This document shows, piece by piece, positions 42,037-51,033 of a stretch of DNA of 64,000 bases. The stretch spans positions 1 to 64,000 of the forward strand of contig CAMCBU010000007.1 of assembly GCA_945873095.1 (NCBI GenBank), read 5' to 3'. This DNA is from Klebsiella pneumoniae. GTDB lineage: Bacteria > Pseudomonadota > Gammaproteobacteria > Steroidobacterales > Steroidobacteraceae. Each line of letters starts with the position of its first letter. Position 1 is the stretch's first letter. The notes under the pieces are model-generated. The model did no database searches. It saw nothing but the letters and a program-made list of their open reading frames with translations, and was not told where the DNA came from. Made by a program: the position numbers and the translations under genes.

Positions 42037-43377
42037 TCAAACGTTCAACAACAGGTGTTCGCGCTCCCACGAGCTGATCACCTGCAAAAATACTTCGTAT
42101 TCCGCTTCTTTGACGAGCGCGAAAGCCGACACGAACGAGTCGCCCAAAATGTCGATCAACGGATCACACTCGCGCAGCAAGCGGATCGCCTCGTCGAGGT
42201 TGCGCGGCAAAGAAAACGGCAACTCGTGCGCGCTGCCTGAGATCGGATCGGTTGGCGACAACCCTTGTACCATCCCGAGATAGCCGCAAGCGAGTGAGGC
42301 CGCGGTGGCGAGATACGGATTGGCATCCGCGCCCGAAATCCGATTCTCGACGCGACGTGATTGCGGCTCCGACATCGGCACGCGCAGCCCCGCCGTACGG
42401 TTGTCGTACCCCCACTGCACGTTGATCGGCGCCACCTGAAAACGCGTGATGCGTCGATAGGAATTCACATTGGGCGCCAACAAGGCCATGGCCGCCGGCA
42501 AATAGCGCTGCAAACCCGCCAAGTGAGCAAAGAACAGCGGCGTCGGCGTACCGTCGTCGGCGGAGAAAACATTCTTGCCGGTTTTGGTATCCACCACGCT
42601 TTGGTGCAGATGCATCGCACTGCCCGGCTCCTTCGCGTGCGGTTTGGCCATGAACGTCGCGTACATCTTGTGACGCAAGGCCGCTTCGCGCGCCGTGCGC
42701 TTGAACATGAACGCCTGATCGGCCAAATCGAGCGCATTGCCATGCAGCAGGTTGATCTCCATTTGCGCTGGACCATCCTCGTGGATCAGCGTGTCGATCG
42801 CGATATCCTGCGCCTCGCAGAATTGATACAGATCATCAAACAGAGGATCGAATTCATTGACGGCAGCAATGCTGTACGACTGACGACCTGGCTCCGAGCG
42901 ACCCGAGCGCCCCATCGGTGGTTTGAGCGGATAGTCGGCATCGACGTTCGGCTCGACCAGATAGAACTCGAGCTCTGGCGCCACCACCGGCTCCCAGCCA
43001 CGCTGTGCATAGAGGTCGAGCACATGCTTGAGTACCTCGCGAGGCGCCATCTTCACTCGACGTCCATCCGCGTAGAAGCAATCGTGAATCACCTGCGCCG
43101 TCGGCTCTGCGGCCCAAGGGACCCGCCGCACGGTGCGTGGGTCCGGCTTCAAGATGATGTCGATCTCGGCGGGGCTCATCGCCTGCGCCGTGTCCTCGGG
43201 GTAATCGCCGGTGACGGTCTGCAAAAAGATGCTCTCCGGCAAGCGCATGCCGCGATCGCCCTGAAACTTCTCTGCAGGCATCAATTTGCCGCGTGCGATA
43301 CCGGCCATGTCGGGAACGATCGCCTCGACTTCCTGAATGTTGAAATCTTTGAAGTACTGTGAAATCGGATCAGTCAT
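42037..43377 (-). CDS. spuB: Gamma-glutamylpolyamine synthetase (glutamine synthetase family, SpuB/PuuA)
   Basis: A 446-residue glutamine-synthetase-fold enzyme. The Mg-binding GPAQMEINLLHGNAL and the HLHQSVVD ATP-binding region are present. In the PuuA/SpuB group the enzyme joins glutamate to putrescine or other polyamines with ATP. The start at ATG 43377 gives a family-like N-terminus; the open frame reaches 43452 but would overlap spuA. It follows spuA by 4 bp. A second paralogue, spuI, is divergently encoded at 44217, so the two enzymes may differ in polyamine preference. Confidence 0.9.
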   Translation of the reverse strand: MTDPISQYFKDFNIQEVEAIVPDMAGIARGKLMPAEKFQGDRGMRLPESIFLQTVTGDYPEDTAQAMSPAEIDIILKPDPRTVRRVPWAAEPTAQVIHDCFYADGRRVKMAPREVLKHVLDLYAQRGWEPVVAPELEFYLVEPNVDADYPLKPPMGRSGRSEPGRQSYSIAAVNEFDPLFDDLYQFCEAQDIAIDTLIHEDGPAQMEINLLHGNALDLADQAFMFKRTAREAALRHKMYATFMAKPHAKEPGSAMHLHQSVVDTKTGKNVFSADDGTPTPLFFAHLAGLQRYLPAAMALLAPNVNSYRRITRFQVAPINVQWGYDNRTAGLRVPMSEPQSRRVENRISGADANPYLATAASLACGYLGMVQGLSPTDPISGSAHELPFSLPRNLDEAIRLLRECDPLIDILGDSFVSAFALVKEAEYEVFLQVISSWEREHLLLNV

Positions 43378-43381
43378 GACA

Positions 43382-44152
43382 TCAACCTCTCGTGGCGCGA
43401 CGACGGTCAGCGCGCTGCTGCGCTGCCGTGCCGAATGCCTCGAACATGGCAACGGAAAATGGGTTGGCCATCACGCGCCACTCGGGGTGCCACTGCACAC
43501 CCACGGCGAACGCCGGCGACTCGGCCACACGAAACCCCTCGATCAGCCCATCGGGCGCTGTGGCCTCACTGCGCAAACCGGCTGCAAGTCGTTTGACTCC
43601 CTGCCAGTGCAAAGAGTTCACGCGGATCGACTCCGCGCCGGCGGCCCAGCGGCGGAACCAACCACCCTCGAGGAGCTGCACCTCGTGCGCGGGGCCGTAC
43701 TGAACCTCGAGCGGAGCCTGCTTATCTTCGCGATGGTCGTGATGCCCCGGCGCCTCGTGCACCCGCTGCCAAAGACTGCCCCCGAGAGCGACATTCATTT
43801 CCTGAAAGCCGCGACAAATCGCGAGCACCGGCACACCCCGTTCGATCGCCCGGCGTATCAACGGCAAGGTGGTGGCATCGCGCTGCGGGTCGTGCAACGT
43901 GCCCGGTTCGCTAGGCCCCTCCTCGTAGTGATGGGGCTCGACGTTGGAGGGGCTGCCGGGCAGCAACAAGCCATCGACCGAGTCGAGCAGATCGTCGACC
44001 ACGAGCGGCTCGGGCAGCACAGGGATCAACATCGGCAGCGCGCGAGCCGCTCTCGCGACGGCATGCGCGTACTTCTCGCCGACCATGTGGAACGGGTGCG
44101 GGCCGACCATGCGGCGATCGGCGGGGATACCAATGACGGGAAGGGATGTCAT
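43382..44152 (-). CDS. spuA: Gamma-glutamyl-GABA hydrolase (class I glutamine amidotransferase-like, SpuA/PuuD)
   Basis: A 256-residue class I amidotransferase-like hydrolase. The nucleophile is Cys113 in VLAICRGFQEMNVALGG (PuuD of E. coli uses Cys114); the catalytic His/Glu pair lies in VQWHPEW. It releases GABA from gamma-glutamyl-GABA, the last step of the gamma-glutamylated putrescine route. The ATG at 44152 is chosen for the family N-terminus (LPVIGIPADRR). It is the first gene of the minus-strand spu operon and divergent from spuI, 64 bp apart. Confidence 0.92.
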   Translation of the reverse strand: MTSLPVIGIPADRRMVGPHPFHMVGEKYAHAVARAARALPMLIPVLPEPLVVDDLLDSVDGLLLPGSPSNVEPHHYEEGPSEPGTLHDPQRDATTLPLIRRAIERGVPVLAICRGFQEMNVALGGSLWQRVHEAPGHHDHREDKQAPLEVQYGPAHEVQLLEGGWFRRWAAGAESIRVNSLHWQGVKRLAAGLRSEATAPDGLIEGFRVAESPAFAVGVQWHPEWRVMANPFSVAMFEAFGTAAQQRADRRRATRG

Positions 44153-44204
44153 GCGCAGTCGGGAATCGACTCGTGATGGGCCGACACCCGACCCCATTTA
44201 ACCA

Positions 44205-44210
44205 TAAAAT
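44205..44210 (+). promoter_or_regulatory. -10 element of spuI, leaderless arrangement
   Basis: TAAAAT ends six bases before the ATG at 44217; CCGACA (44181-44186) is a possible -35 at 18 bp. No ribosome site is present. Confidence 0.45.
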
Positions 44211-44216
44211 CGGCTC

Positions 44217-45605
44217 ATGACTGCCGATACCCCCGCGAGCGAACTGCAGGCCTTCCTGGCCGCGCACCCGGAGGTGACCCATGTGGATGCCTACCTGAAC
44301 GACCTCAACACCGTCGAGCGTGGTAAACGGGTCGATCGGGCCGCGCTCGAATCGCTGTATCGCGATGGAATGTTGTTGCCCGGGTCGATGTACGCTTTGG
44401 ATGTGCTCGGCGGCACCGTGCAGGCGACCGGCCTCGGCTTCGACGAAGGCGACGCCGACCGACCCTGCCGCCCCCTGCCCGGCAGCCTCGTGACGGTTCC
44501 TTGGCAGGCTCCGGGCCTCGCGCAGATGCAGCTGTCGATGTACGAACCCGACGGCCGGCCCTTTCATGCCGACCCGCGGCATGTGCTCGTCAAGGTACTC
44601 GATCGACTGCATCGCTTGAATCTGACGCCGGTTGTCGCGATCGAATACGAGTTCTATTTCATCGATCGGTCCCGCACGGAGCAAGGGCAGCCGCAGCCAC
44701 CACCACTGCCCATCACGCAGCGTCGGGAATTTCAAACTCAGATTAACTCAATGACATATCTGAATGAATATTCAGATATTTTATCAAAAATTTATCGGGC
44801 GTGTGAGCAGCAAGGCGTGCCCGCGACCGGCGCCTTGGCCGAGTATGGCCCGGGCCAGTTCGAGGTGAATCTACTGCACCGGGCGGACGCGCTGCAGGCT
44901 TGCGACGAGGCGCTGCGCTTCAAGCGCATCGTGCGCAGTGTCGCCCGCGACCACGGCTGGGATGCGACCTTTCTACCCAAGCCGTACCGGGATATGGCCG
45001 GTTCCGGCATGCACGTGCACGTCAGCTTGCTCGATGCCGGCGGACGGAACCTTTTCGAGTGCCCGGATCCGGCGCGCAGCGAGGGGCGACCGCTCAGCAC
45101 CGAGTTGCGGAATGCGCTCGCCGGGATGCTCGGCACCCTGAGCGATGGCATGGCGCTGTGCGCGCCGGGTCCGAACAGCTATCGACGCTTCCGGGCGGAG
45201 GCGTACGTACCGCTGACGCCAGGCTGGTCCGTCAACAACCGAGGCTCGGCGTTGCGTATCCCGGTCAGCGATGATCGTAATCGACGCATCGAACACCGCC
45301 TCGCCGGCGCCGATGCCAACCCCTATCTCGTGGTCGCCTGGATTCTGGCCGGTATCCATCACGGTCTGGCCGGGAGCCTCGAGCCCCCACCAGCCGTCGA
45401 GGGTAACGCCTATCGCACCTCGGGAGAAAAGCTGCCGATTCATTGGGCAACCGCCATCGAGCGATTCGAGCGCAGCGACTTTGCAGCCCACTATCTCGGC
45501 AGACCCTTTCGGGATTTGTATTCGACGGTCAAACGCACCGAGCTCGAGGATTTCGAATCGCACGTCACGCCGCTGGAGATCGCCTGGTTCATGGGCGCCC
45601 TTTGA
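44217..45605 (+). CDS. spuI: Gamma-glutamylpolyamine synthetase, second copy (SpuI type)
   Basis: A 462-residue glutamine-synthetase-fold enzyme related to SpuB/PuuA. GPGQFEVNLLHRADAL carries the metal-binding glutamate, and GSGMHVHVSLLD the ATP-binding region. In Pseudomonas aeruginosa spuI is divergent from spuA, as here. It glutamylates a polyamine or monoamine with ATP. Codons 175-194 are strikingly AT-rich compared with the rest of the gene and contain a 24-bp inverted repeat (44756-44779), though the peptide itself looks like normal family sequence. The gene overlaps puuB by 1 bp (TGATG). Confidence 0.88.
   Translation: MTADTPASELQAFLAAHPEVTHVDAYLNDLNTVERGKRVDRAALESLYRDGMLLPGSMYALDVLGGTVQATGLGFDEGDADRPCRPLPGSLVTVPWQAPGLAQMQLSMYEPDGRPFHADPRHVLVKVLDRLHRLNLTPVVAIEYEFYFIDRSRTEQGQPQPPPLPITQRREFQTQINSMTYLNEYSDILSKIYRACEQQGVPATGALAEYGPGQFEVNLLHRADALQACDEALRFKRIVRSVARDHGWDATFLPKPYRDMAGSGMHVHVSLLDAGGRNLFECPDPARSEGRPLSTELRNALAGMLGTLSDGMALCAPGPNSYRRFRAEAYVPLTPGWSVNNRGSALRIPVSDDRNRRIEHRLAGADANPYLVVAWILAGIHHGLAGSLEPPPAVEGNAYRTSGEKLPIHWATAIERFERSDFAAHYLGRPFRDLYSTVKRTELEDFESHVTPLEIAWFMGAL
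44756..44779. repeat. AT-rich inverted repeat inside spuI
   Basis: Arms ATATCTGAAT (44756-44765) and ATTCAGATAT (44770-44779) are perfectly complementary around GAAT. They lie in a roughly 65-bp AT-rich island (about 44731-44795) within otherwise GC-rich coding sequence. This could be an internal regulatory site, a translational slow spot, or a trace of recombination. Confidence 0.6.
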
Positions 45606-46876
45606 TGTCGCCCGCGAGCTGGTATCACGCCGCAACGCCCGCGGGTCCAGCCCATCCCACGCTCGAAGGTGCGATAGAAACGGATATTTGCGTCGTCGGC
45701 GGCGGCATCGCCGGTTGCTCCACCGCCTTGCATCTCGCCGAGCGGGGTTACCGGGTTGTCTTGCTCGAGGCCGATCGGATCGGCTCGGGTGCCTCCGGAC
45801 GCAGCGGCGCACAGGCCATCACGGGCGTCGCCTGTGGCCAGGACAAGCTCGAGAGCTTGCTCGGTTTCGATGCGGCCAAACGCATCTGGGACTGCAGCGT
45901 CGAGGCATTGTCGTTGCAGCGTGAACTCATCGCGCGGTATGCCATCGATTGCGATTACACCGCCGGCCAGATGCAAGTGGCCATCAAGCCGCGCCAAGAG
46001 GCAGCGCTCAAAAACGAAGTGGCACGCTTGCAGCAGGTTTACGGCTATCACTCGATGCGCTTGCTGGATCGCGCCGAACTGCGCGAGTGCATCGCCAGCT
46101 CTCGCTACCTCGCAGCGACCTACGATGCGAATGCTGGGCATCTGCAGCCGCTGCAATACACCCGCGGCCTCGCTGCCGCGGCTGCGCGCGGCGGCGCGCG
46201 TATCTTCGAGCACACGCGGGCGCTCGCGCATCGGCGACGTGACGGACGGCTCGTCATCCGAACGCCAACCGGTGAAGTCGTGGCCAAGCATCTCGCGCTC
46301 TGCGGCAACGCGGCGCTCGGCGGTTACTCGCGGGCACTCGCCCGCAAGATCATGGGCGTTGCAACCTACATCATCGCCACCGAATCTTTGGGCGAGGCGC
46401 GCGCAAGCGAACTCATCAGCAACAATGCGGCCGTCACCGACTGCAATTTCGTGCTCGATTATTTTCGCCGCTCTGCCGATCATCGGTTGCTCTTCGGCGG
46501 CCGGGTGAGCTACTCCGGCCTCGACCCACTCGGTACGACCCGCGCCACGCGTGCCCGCATGCTGCAGGTGTTCCCACAGCTCGCCGATGCCCGCATCGAG
46601 CACGCCTGGGGTGGCTACGTCGACATCACCGTGAACCGTGCGCCGCACTTCGGCCGGCTCGAACCCGATGTTTTCTTCGTACAGGGATTTTCAGGGCACG
46701 GCATCGCGCTCACCGGCATCGCCGGCAAACTCCTCGCCGACGCCATCGGTGGCACCAGCGAGCAGTTCGATGTGTTCAGCCGCATCCCGCATCACGACTT
46801 CCCGGGGGGCGACGCACTCCGTCGTCCGCTGCTGGTGCTCGCGATGCTTTGGTATCGCCTACGGGACTGGCTCTGA
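45605..46876 (+). CDS. puuB: Gamma-glutamylputrescine oxidoreductase (FAD-dependent, PuuB type)
   Basis: A 423-residue DAO-family flavoprotein. The FAD-binding dinucleotide motif VVGGGIAG (30-37) near the N-terminus is followed by ERGYRVVLLEAD. It oxidises gamma-glutamylputrescine to the aldehyde, producing H2O2 and ammonia. The ATG at 45605 overlaps the stop of spuI (TGATG), so the pair is translationally coupled. The open frame from 45443 is shadow sequence inside spuI. Assignment to PuuB rests on family plus context, because related flavoproteins oxidise other amines. Its end overlaps the convergent RND gene by 18 bp. Confidence 0.87.
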   Translation: MSPASWYHAATPAGPAHPTLEGAIETDICVVGGGIAGCSTALHLAERGYRVVLLEADRIGSGASGRSGAQAITGVACGQDKLESLLGFDAAKRIWDCSVEALSLQRELIARYAIDCDYTAGQMQVAIKPRQEAALKNEVARLQQVYGYHSMRLLDRAELRECIASSRYLAATYDANAGHLQPLQYTRGLAAAAARGGARIFEHTRALAHRRRDGRLVIRTPTGEVVAKHLALCGNAALGGYSRALARKIMGVATYIIATESLGEARASELISNNAAVTDCNFVLDYFRRSADHRLLFGGRVSYSGLDPLGTTRATRARMLQVFPQLADARIEHAWGGYVDITVNRAPHFGRLEPDVFFVQGFSGHGIALTGIAGKLLADAIGGTSEQFDVFSRIPHHDFPGGDALRRPLLVLAMLWYRLRDWL

Positions 46877-49800
46877 TGCCGAAGCACGATGGAACAGTCG
46901 ATCGCGCAGCGGGTGCAGATACCGCTCGGTGATTTCGGCCACCATCGAGTACGCAGCCGGGATCACCACCAGCGACAGCAGTGTCGAGGTGATCAAGCCA
47001 CCAATGACCGACACCCCAAGCGGCGTGCGAAAGCTGCCATCGGCGCCAATGCCGAGCGCAATCGGCAGCATGCCAGCGCCCATCGCGAGCGTCGTCATGA
47101 TGACCGGGCGAGCGCGCTTGCGACAGGCGTCGATCAACGCATCGTGCCGCGAGAGACCGGCACGCTCACCCAGAATGGCGTAGTCGACGATCAAAATGGA
47201 ATTTTTGACGGCGATACCGTTCAGTAGCAGCAAACCGATCAGTGATGGCAACGACAAGGCCGTACCGGTGAGCAACAGCAAACCGAAAGCGCCACCGCCA
47301 CACAACGGCACCGCCGCCAAAATCACGATCGGCTGGGTGCCGCTGTGGAACAACAGCAGCAACACGAGGTACACCGACAACACGCCGGCGAACAGCGCGA
47401 GTGCGAAGCCGACGAACAGCTCGACGAAGGCCTCTGAGTCTCCAGCGGGAAGGATGCGCACGCCGGCCGGCAAATTCTGCATCGCCGGCATGCGACGAAC
47501 GTCGCTCATGACATCACCGAGCGGCAAGCCGTTGAGCTCGGCCGAAACGGTGACGACGCGCTCGCGATCGCGACGATCGATACGCGCAGGGCCACTGCCC
47601 TCGCCGATCTCGGCAACGGCGGCGAGCGGCACGGGTCCGTTCTTACCGGGCACTCGTAACTGCCCGAGCATCTCGAGGTCGCTCAAGGCCGAATCGGCCA
47701 ATTTCACGCGGATCGGTACTTGTCGTTCCGCGAGGTTCAACTTCGCGAGCCGCTGATTCACGTCGCCGCTGGTGGCAATACGCGCCGCGTCGGCGATGTC
47801 GACCGTCGAGACGCCGAGATCCGCCGCGCGCGCAGGATCGGGCCGGATCACGATCTCGGGCCGCAACAGGGCCGCCGAGGTGGTCACCGTGCCGATACCC
47901 GGCACGGTTCGGATCGAGGCCGCCAATTCACGCGAGGCGGCCGCGAGCGTTTCCGAATCGCGACCGGCGAATGCCATGGTCAACCGATCACCCGGACCTC
48001 CGGTCGCAAAACTCGCGCGGATGCCGGGCATGTCGACCAATTGCGCACGTACGGCGTTCTCCAACTCGGCGCTGGTCAACTTGCGATCTTCTTTGAAGGT
48101 CAGCGTGATACTGACCTTGCGGACCTCGGGAAAAACCACTCCACCACCCATCGACTCGCCACCCTCGCCGCCGATGATCGTGAAGAATCTCTCGATTTCA
48201 GGCACGCCCGCACGCAATCGTGCACGCACCTCACGACCGATCTGCAAGGAATCATCGAGACGCGCACCCGGCGGCAGCTCCACCTGCAGCTGAACCTGGT
48301 CGACGTCGGTCGTTGGCACGAAGGTCGTGGGAATCAACGGCACGATGGCCAACGACAAGATGAAAGTGGCCGCCGCCAACGCCAGAGTACGTCGTCGATG
48401 GGCGATCGCCCACTCGACCCAACCGAGATAACGGAGCATCAACGGTGAATCGACGGCAGACTTGGGTTCGCCACGCATGAAATGCCCGGCCAGCATCGGC
48501 GTGAGCAGCCGCGCCACCAGCAAAGAGAACAGCACGGCCGCGGCGGCAGTCCAACCGAATTCTTTGAAGAACTTGCCAGTGACCCCCGGCATGAACGCCA
48601 CCGGGATGAAGACGGCAGCCAAGGTGACTGAGGTCGCAATGACGGCGATCCCGATTTCATCGGCGGCGTCGAGCGCGGCCTGCATCGGCGCTTTACCCAT
48701 GGCTCGATGCCGCGCGACGTTTTCGACCTCCACGATGGCGTCATCGACGAGCACACCGATGACGACCGCAAGCGCCAGCAACGTCAGCAGGTTCAACGAA
48801 AAATCGAGCCAATACATGACGGCGAAAGTCGGTATCACCGACAACGGCAGCGCCAGAGCCGAGATCAAGGTCGCACGCCATTCACGCAAGAAAAACCACA
48901 CCACGAGCACCGCCAGCAACGCGCCCTCGAGCAGCATCGTCATCGAGGCATCGTAAGAGGCTTTGGCGATCTCGACGGTCGAGAGCACTTCGACGAAGCG
49001 AACTTCAGGGTGCTCAGCCTGCAGCTGTGCAATGCGGGCACGGACGCCCTGACCCACATCGACCTCGCTCGAGCCCGCCGTGCGACGAACCGAAAAGCCG
49101 ACGACCGGCTTGTCATCGAGCAAGGCCGCCGCGCGCGCTTCGGCGGCGCCATCGGTCACCGTCGCAATCGACGACAAGCGCACCGAACGTCCGTCGGGCA
49201 AATAAATCGGGTAATCGGCGAGCTCGGCTGCCGTGCGCACGATCGCAACGGTCCGCACCGCCTGCTCGGCGCCGCCCGTCTCGGTGCGACCGCCGGGCTT
49301 CTCGACCTGCAACCGCGCCAACTGAGCCGAAACGGCGCCCGCTGACACCCCGAGAGCCTGCAGCGCCTCGGGACGCAACTCGACGCGCACTTCACGGACG
49401 ATGCCACCAACGCGAGTGATCGAGCCGACACCCGCCACGCCGTACACGGCACGCGCGACTTTGTCGTCGACGAACCAAGAGAGCTCATCGGGCGCCAGTC
49501 GGTCGGATTCGACGGCGAACGCGATGAGCGTACCGCCGACGAGGTTCATTCTTTGAATGGTCGGTTCGTTGATATCGGCCGGCAAATCGCGTCGCACGCG
49601 CGCGACGGCGTCCTTCACTTCATCGAGGGCTTGGTCGAGATCACGACCAAGTTCGAACTCGATCTTGGTGATTGAAGTGCCCTCGCTGACGGCCGAGGTG
49701 ATCTTGTCGATGTCGGGAATACTCGACACCGCATCCTCGACCTTGCGGGTCACGTCGGTTTCGAGCGTCGAGGGTGCCGCTCCCGGCAAGCCGACGGTGA

Positions 49801-49939
49801 TCTGGATGGTCGGTAACGCGATATCTGGCAACTGCGAGATCGGCAGCTTGTACCACCCCCAGAAGCCCGCCGCCGTCAAGAGAACGAAAAGCAGTACCGA
49901 AGGCAGCGGGTAGCGGATGCCCCAGAGGGAGAGGTTCAC
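46859..49939 (-). CDS. RND (HAE1-type) efflux pump inner-membrane subunit
   Basis: A 1026-residue AcrB/MexB-type pump with 12 membrane helices and two large periplasmic loops. N-terminal LSLWGIRYPLPSVLLFVLL is helix 1, and the proton-relay helix 4 has VVIGVLVDDAIVEVEN, where the paired aspartates lie. It exports drugs, dyes, fatty acids or other amphiphiles with proton antiport. It overlaps the adaptor gene by 4 bp (ATGA), as in typical adaptor-pump operons. No outer-membrane channel gene is next to them, so a TolC-like protein from elsewhere is presumably used. The substrate is unknown. Confidence 0.93.
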   Translation of the reverse strand: MNLSLWGIRYPLPSVLLFVLLTAAGFWGWYKLPISQLPDIALPTIQITVGLPGAAPSTLETDVTRKVEDAVSSIPDIDKITSAVSEGTSITKIEFELGRDLDQALDEVKDAVARVRRDLPADINEPTIQRMNLVGGTLIAFAVESDRLAPDELSWFVDDKVARAVYGVAGVGSITRVGGIVREVRVELRPEALQALGVSAGAVSAQLARLQVEKPGGRTETGGAEQAVRTVAIVRTAAELADYPIYLPDGRSVRLSSIATVTDGAAEARAAALLDDKPVVGFSVRRTAGSSEVDVGQGVRARIAQLQAEHPEVRFVEVLSTVEIAKASYDASMTMLLEGALLAVLVVWFFLREWRATLISALALPLSVIPTFAVMYWLDFSLNLLTLLALAVVIGVLVDDAIVEVENVARHRAMGKAPMQAALDAADEIGIAVIATSVTLAAVFIPVAFMPGVTGKFFKEFGWTAAAAVLFSLLVARLLTPMLAGHFMRGEPKSAVDSPLMLRYLGWVEWAIAHRRRTLALAAATFILSLAIVPLIPTTFVPTTDVDQVQLQVELPPGARLDDSLQIGREVRARLRAGVPEIERFFTIIGGEGGESMGGGVVFPEVRKVSITLTFKEDRKLTSAELENAVRAQLVDMPGIRASFATGGPGDRLTMAFAGRDSETLAAASRELAASIRTVPGIGTVTTSAALLRPEIVIRPDPARAADLGVSTVDIADAARIATSGDVNQRLAKLNLAERQVPIRVKLADSALSDLEMLGQLRVPGKNGPVPLAAVAEIGEGSGPARIDRRDRERVVTVSAELNGLPLGDVMSDVRRMPAMQNLPAGVRILPAGDSEAFVELFVGFALALFAGVLSVYLVLLLLFHSGTQPIVILAAVPLCGGGAFGLLLLTGTALSLPSLIGLLLLNGIAVKNSILIVDYAILGERAGLSRHDALIDACRKRARPVIMTTLAMGAGMLPIALGIGADGSFRTPLGVSVIGGLITSTLLSLVVIPAAYSMVAEITERYLHPLRDRLFHRASASEPVP

Positions 49940-51024
49940 GACGCCGCTTGCTCCGGGACCTTCGCGTCGACGACCTTGACGACGTCACCATCACTCAGAA
50001 AGCCCGCTCCGCGCACGACCACTTTTTCAGCGCCGTCGAGCCCGCTACGAAGCTCGATGAAATCGCCCTGCACACCGCCGGCGTCGACCCGACGCTGCGA
50101 GACGACGCCGCCATCACCGAGCACGAACAAATATGCGTAGCCATCGCGAAACACCACCGACTCGCGCGGCACCGCCATCACCTCGGCGGTGCCGACCTGC
50201 AGTCGACCTTCGACGAACATGCCCGAGCGCAGCGTCCCGGGTGCCGGCAGGTCGGCGAACAGCGCGCCCGTGCGGGTCTGCGGGTCGACGCCGGGCGAAA
50301 CCGCACGAACGACACCCTCGACGCTTTCCCCGTCCGGCGCGCGCAACACCACTTTCGCACCGATCTTCAGACGACCGATATCCCGCTCGGCGATCTCGGC
50401 GCGCCATTCGAGGCGTCCACGCCGAATCAGCCGCAGCAACTCGTTGCCGGCAGTGACGACCTGCCCCGGTTGCACGCGACGCACCGCGATCACACCGGCA
50501 TCGGGCGCACGCAAGGTTGCAAAACCCAGACGCAGCGCCGCCTCATCGCGCGCCGCCTCCGCCACCACCACTTGTGCCGCAGCCCGCGATCGATTCGCTT
50601 GTAGCTCATCGAAATTACTGGTCGAGATCAAATTTTGGGCCAGCAAAGATTCGCCGCGCTTGGCCTGCGAGGCAGCGAGTTCGGCGCTGGCCCTCGCTTG
50701 CAGCAAGTTGGCCTCGGCCTGTCGCGCCTGCACCTCGAGTGTGCGTCGGTCGAGCTCGACGAGCGGCTGTCCCGCGGCGACGCGCTCGCCAGGCTCCACC
50801 AACACCTTGGCCACGCGCAGCCCCGTCACTTCGACGCCGAGGATCATCTCCTGCCATGGCGCGATCGAACCCGACGCGGCGACTTCGCGCGTGATCCGGC
50901 GCGTGACCGGAGTGGCCACGGTGACGGTCAGCGACGAAGCGGCTGGCGGCGCCTCGGACCCCGAGCGATCACAACCTACCAACGAAGCCGCAACCAGCAC
51001 GAACACAAAGAAAAATCGCATCAT
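49936..51024 (-). CDS. RND efflux periplasmic adaptor (membrane fusion protein)
   Basis: A 362-residue membrane fusion protein and lipoprotein (lipobox SLVGC, Cys18). It has a barrel-sandwich/lipoyl region (about 60-90 and 165-200), an alpha-helical hairpin rich in Ala, Glu and Gln (about 95-160) and a beta-barrel with membrane-proximal domain. It bridges the RND pump to an outer-membrane channel. The next gene, the pump, overlaps it by 4 bp; rlmKL ends 9 bp upstream of its start. Confidence 0.92.
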   Translation of the reverse strand: MMRFFFVFVLVAASLVGCDRSGSEAPPAASSLTVTVATPVTRRITREVAASGSIAPWQEMILGVEVTGLRVAKVLVEPGERVAAGQPLVELDRRTLEVQARQAEANLLQARASAELAASQAKRGESLLAQNLISTSNFDELQANRSRAAAQVVVAEAARDEAALRLGFATLRAPDAGVIAVRRVQPGQVVTAGNELLRLIRRGRLEWRAEIAERDIGRLKIGAKVVLRAPDGESVEGVVRAVSPGVDPQTRTGALFADLPAPGTLRSGMFVEGRLQVGTAEVMAVPRESVVFRDGYAYLFVLGDGGVVSQRRVDAGGVQGDFIELRSGLDGAEKVVVRGAGFLSDGDVVKVVDAKVPEQAAS

Positions 51025-51033
51025 GGGAGCACG

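Noticed and set aside
40653-42077. Open reading frame of 474 codons opposite spuC
   Set aside because: spuC on the other strand has a full class III aminotransferase sequence. The opposite frame shows no motifs, as with the similar long shadows at 3884-5179, 38422-39435, 39257-40273 and 42361-43362.
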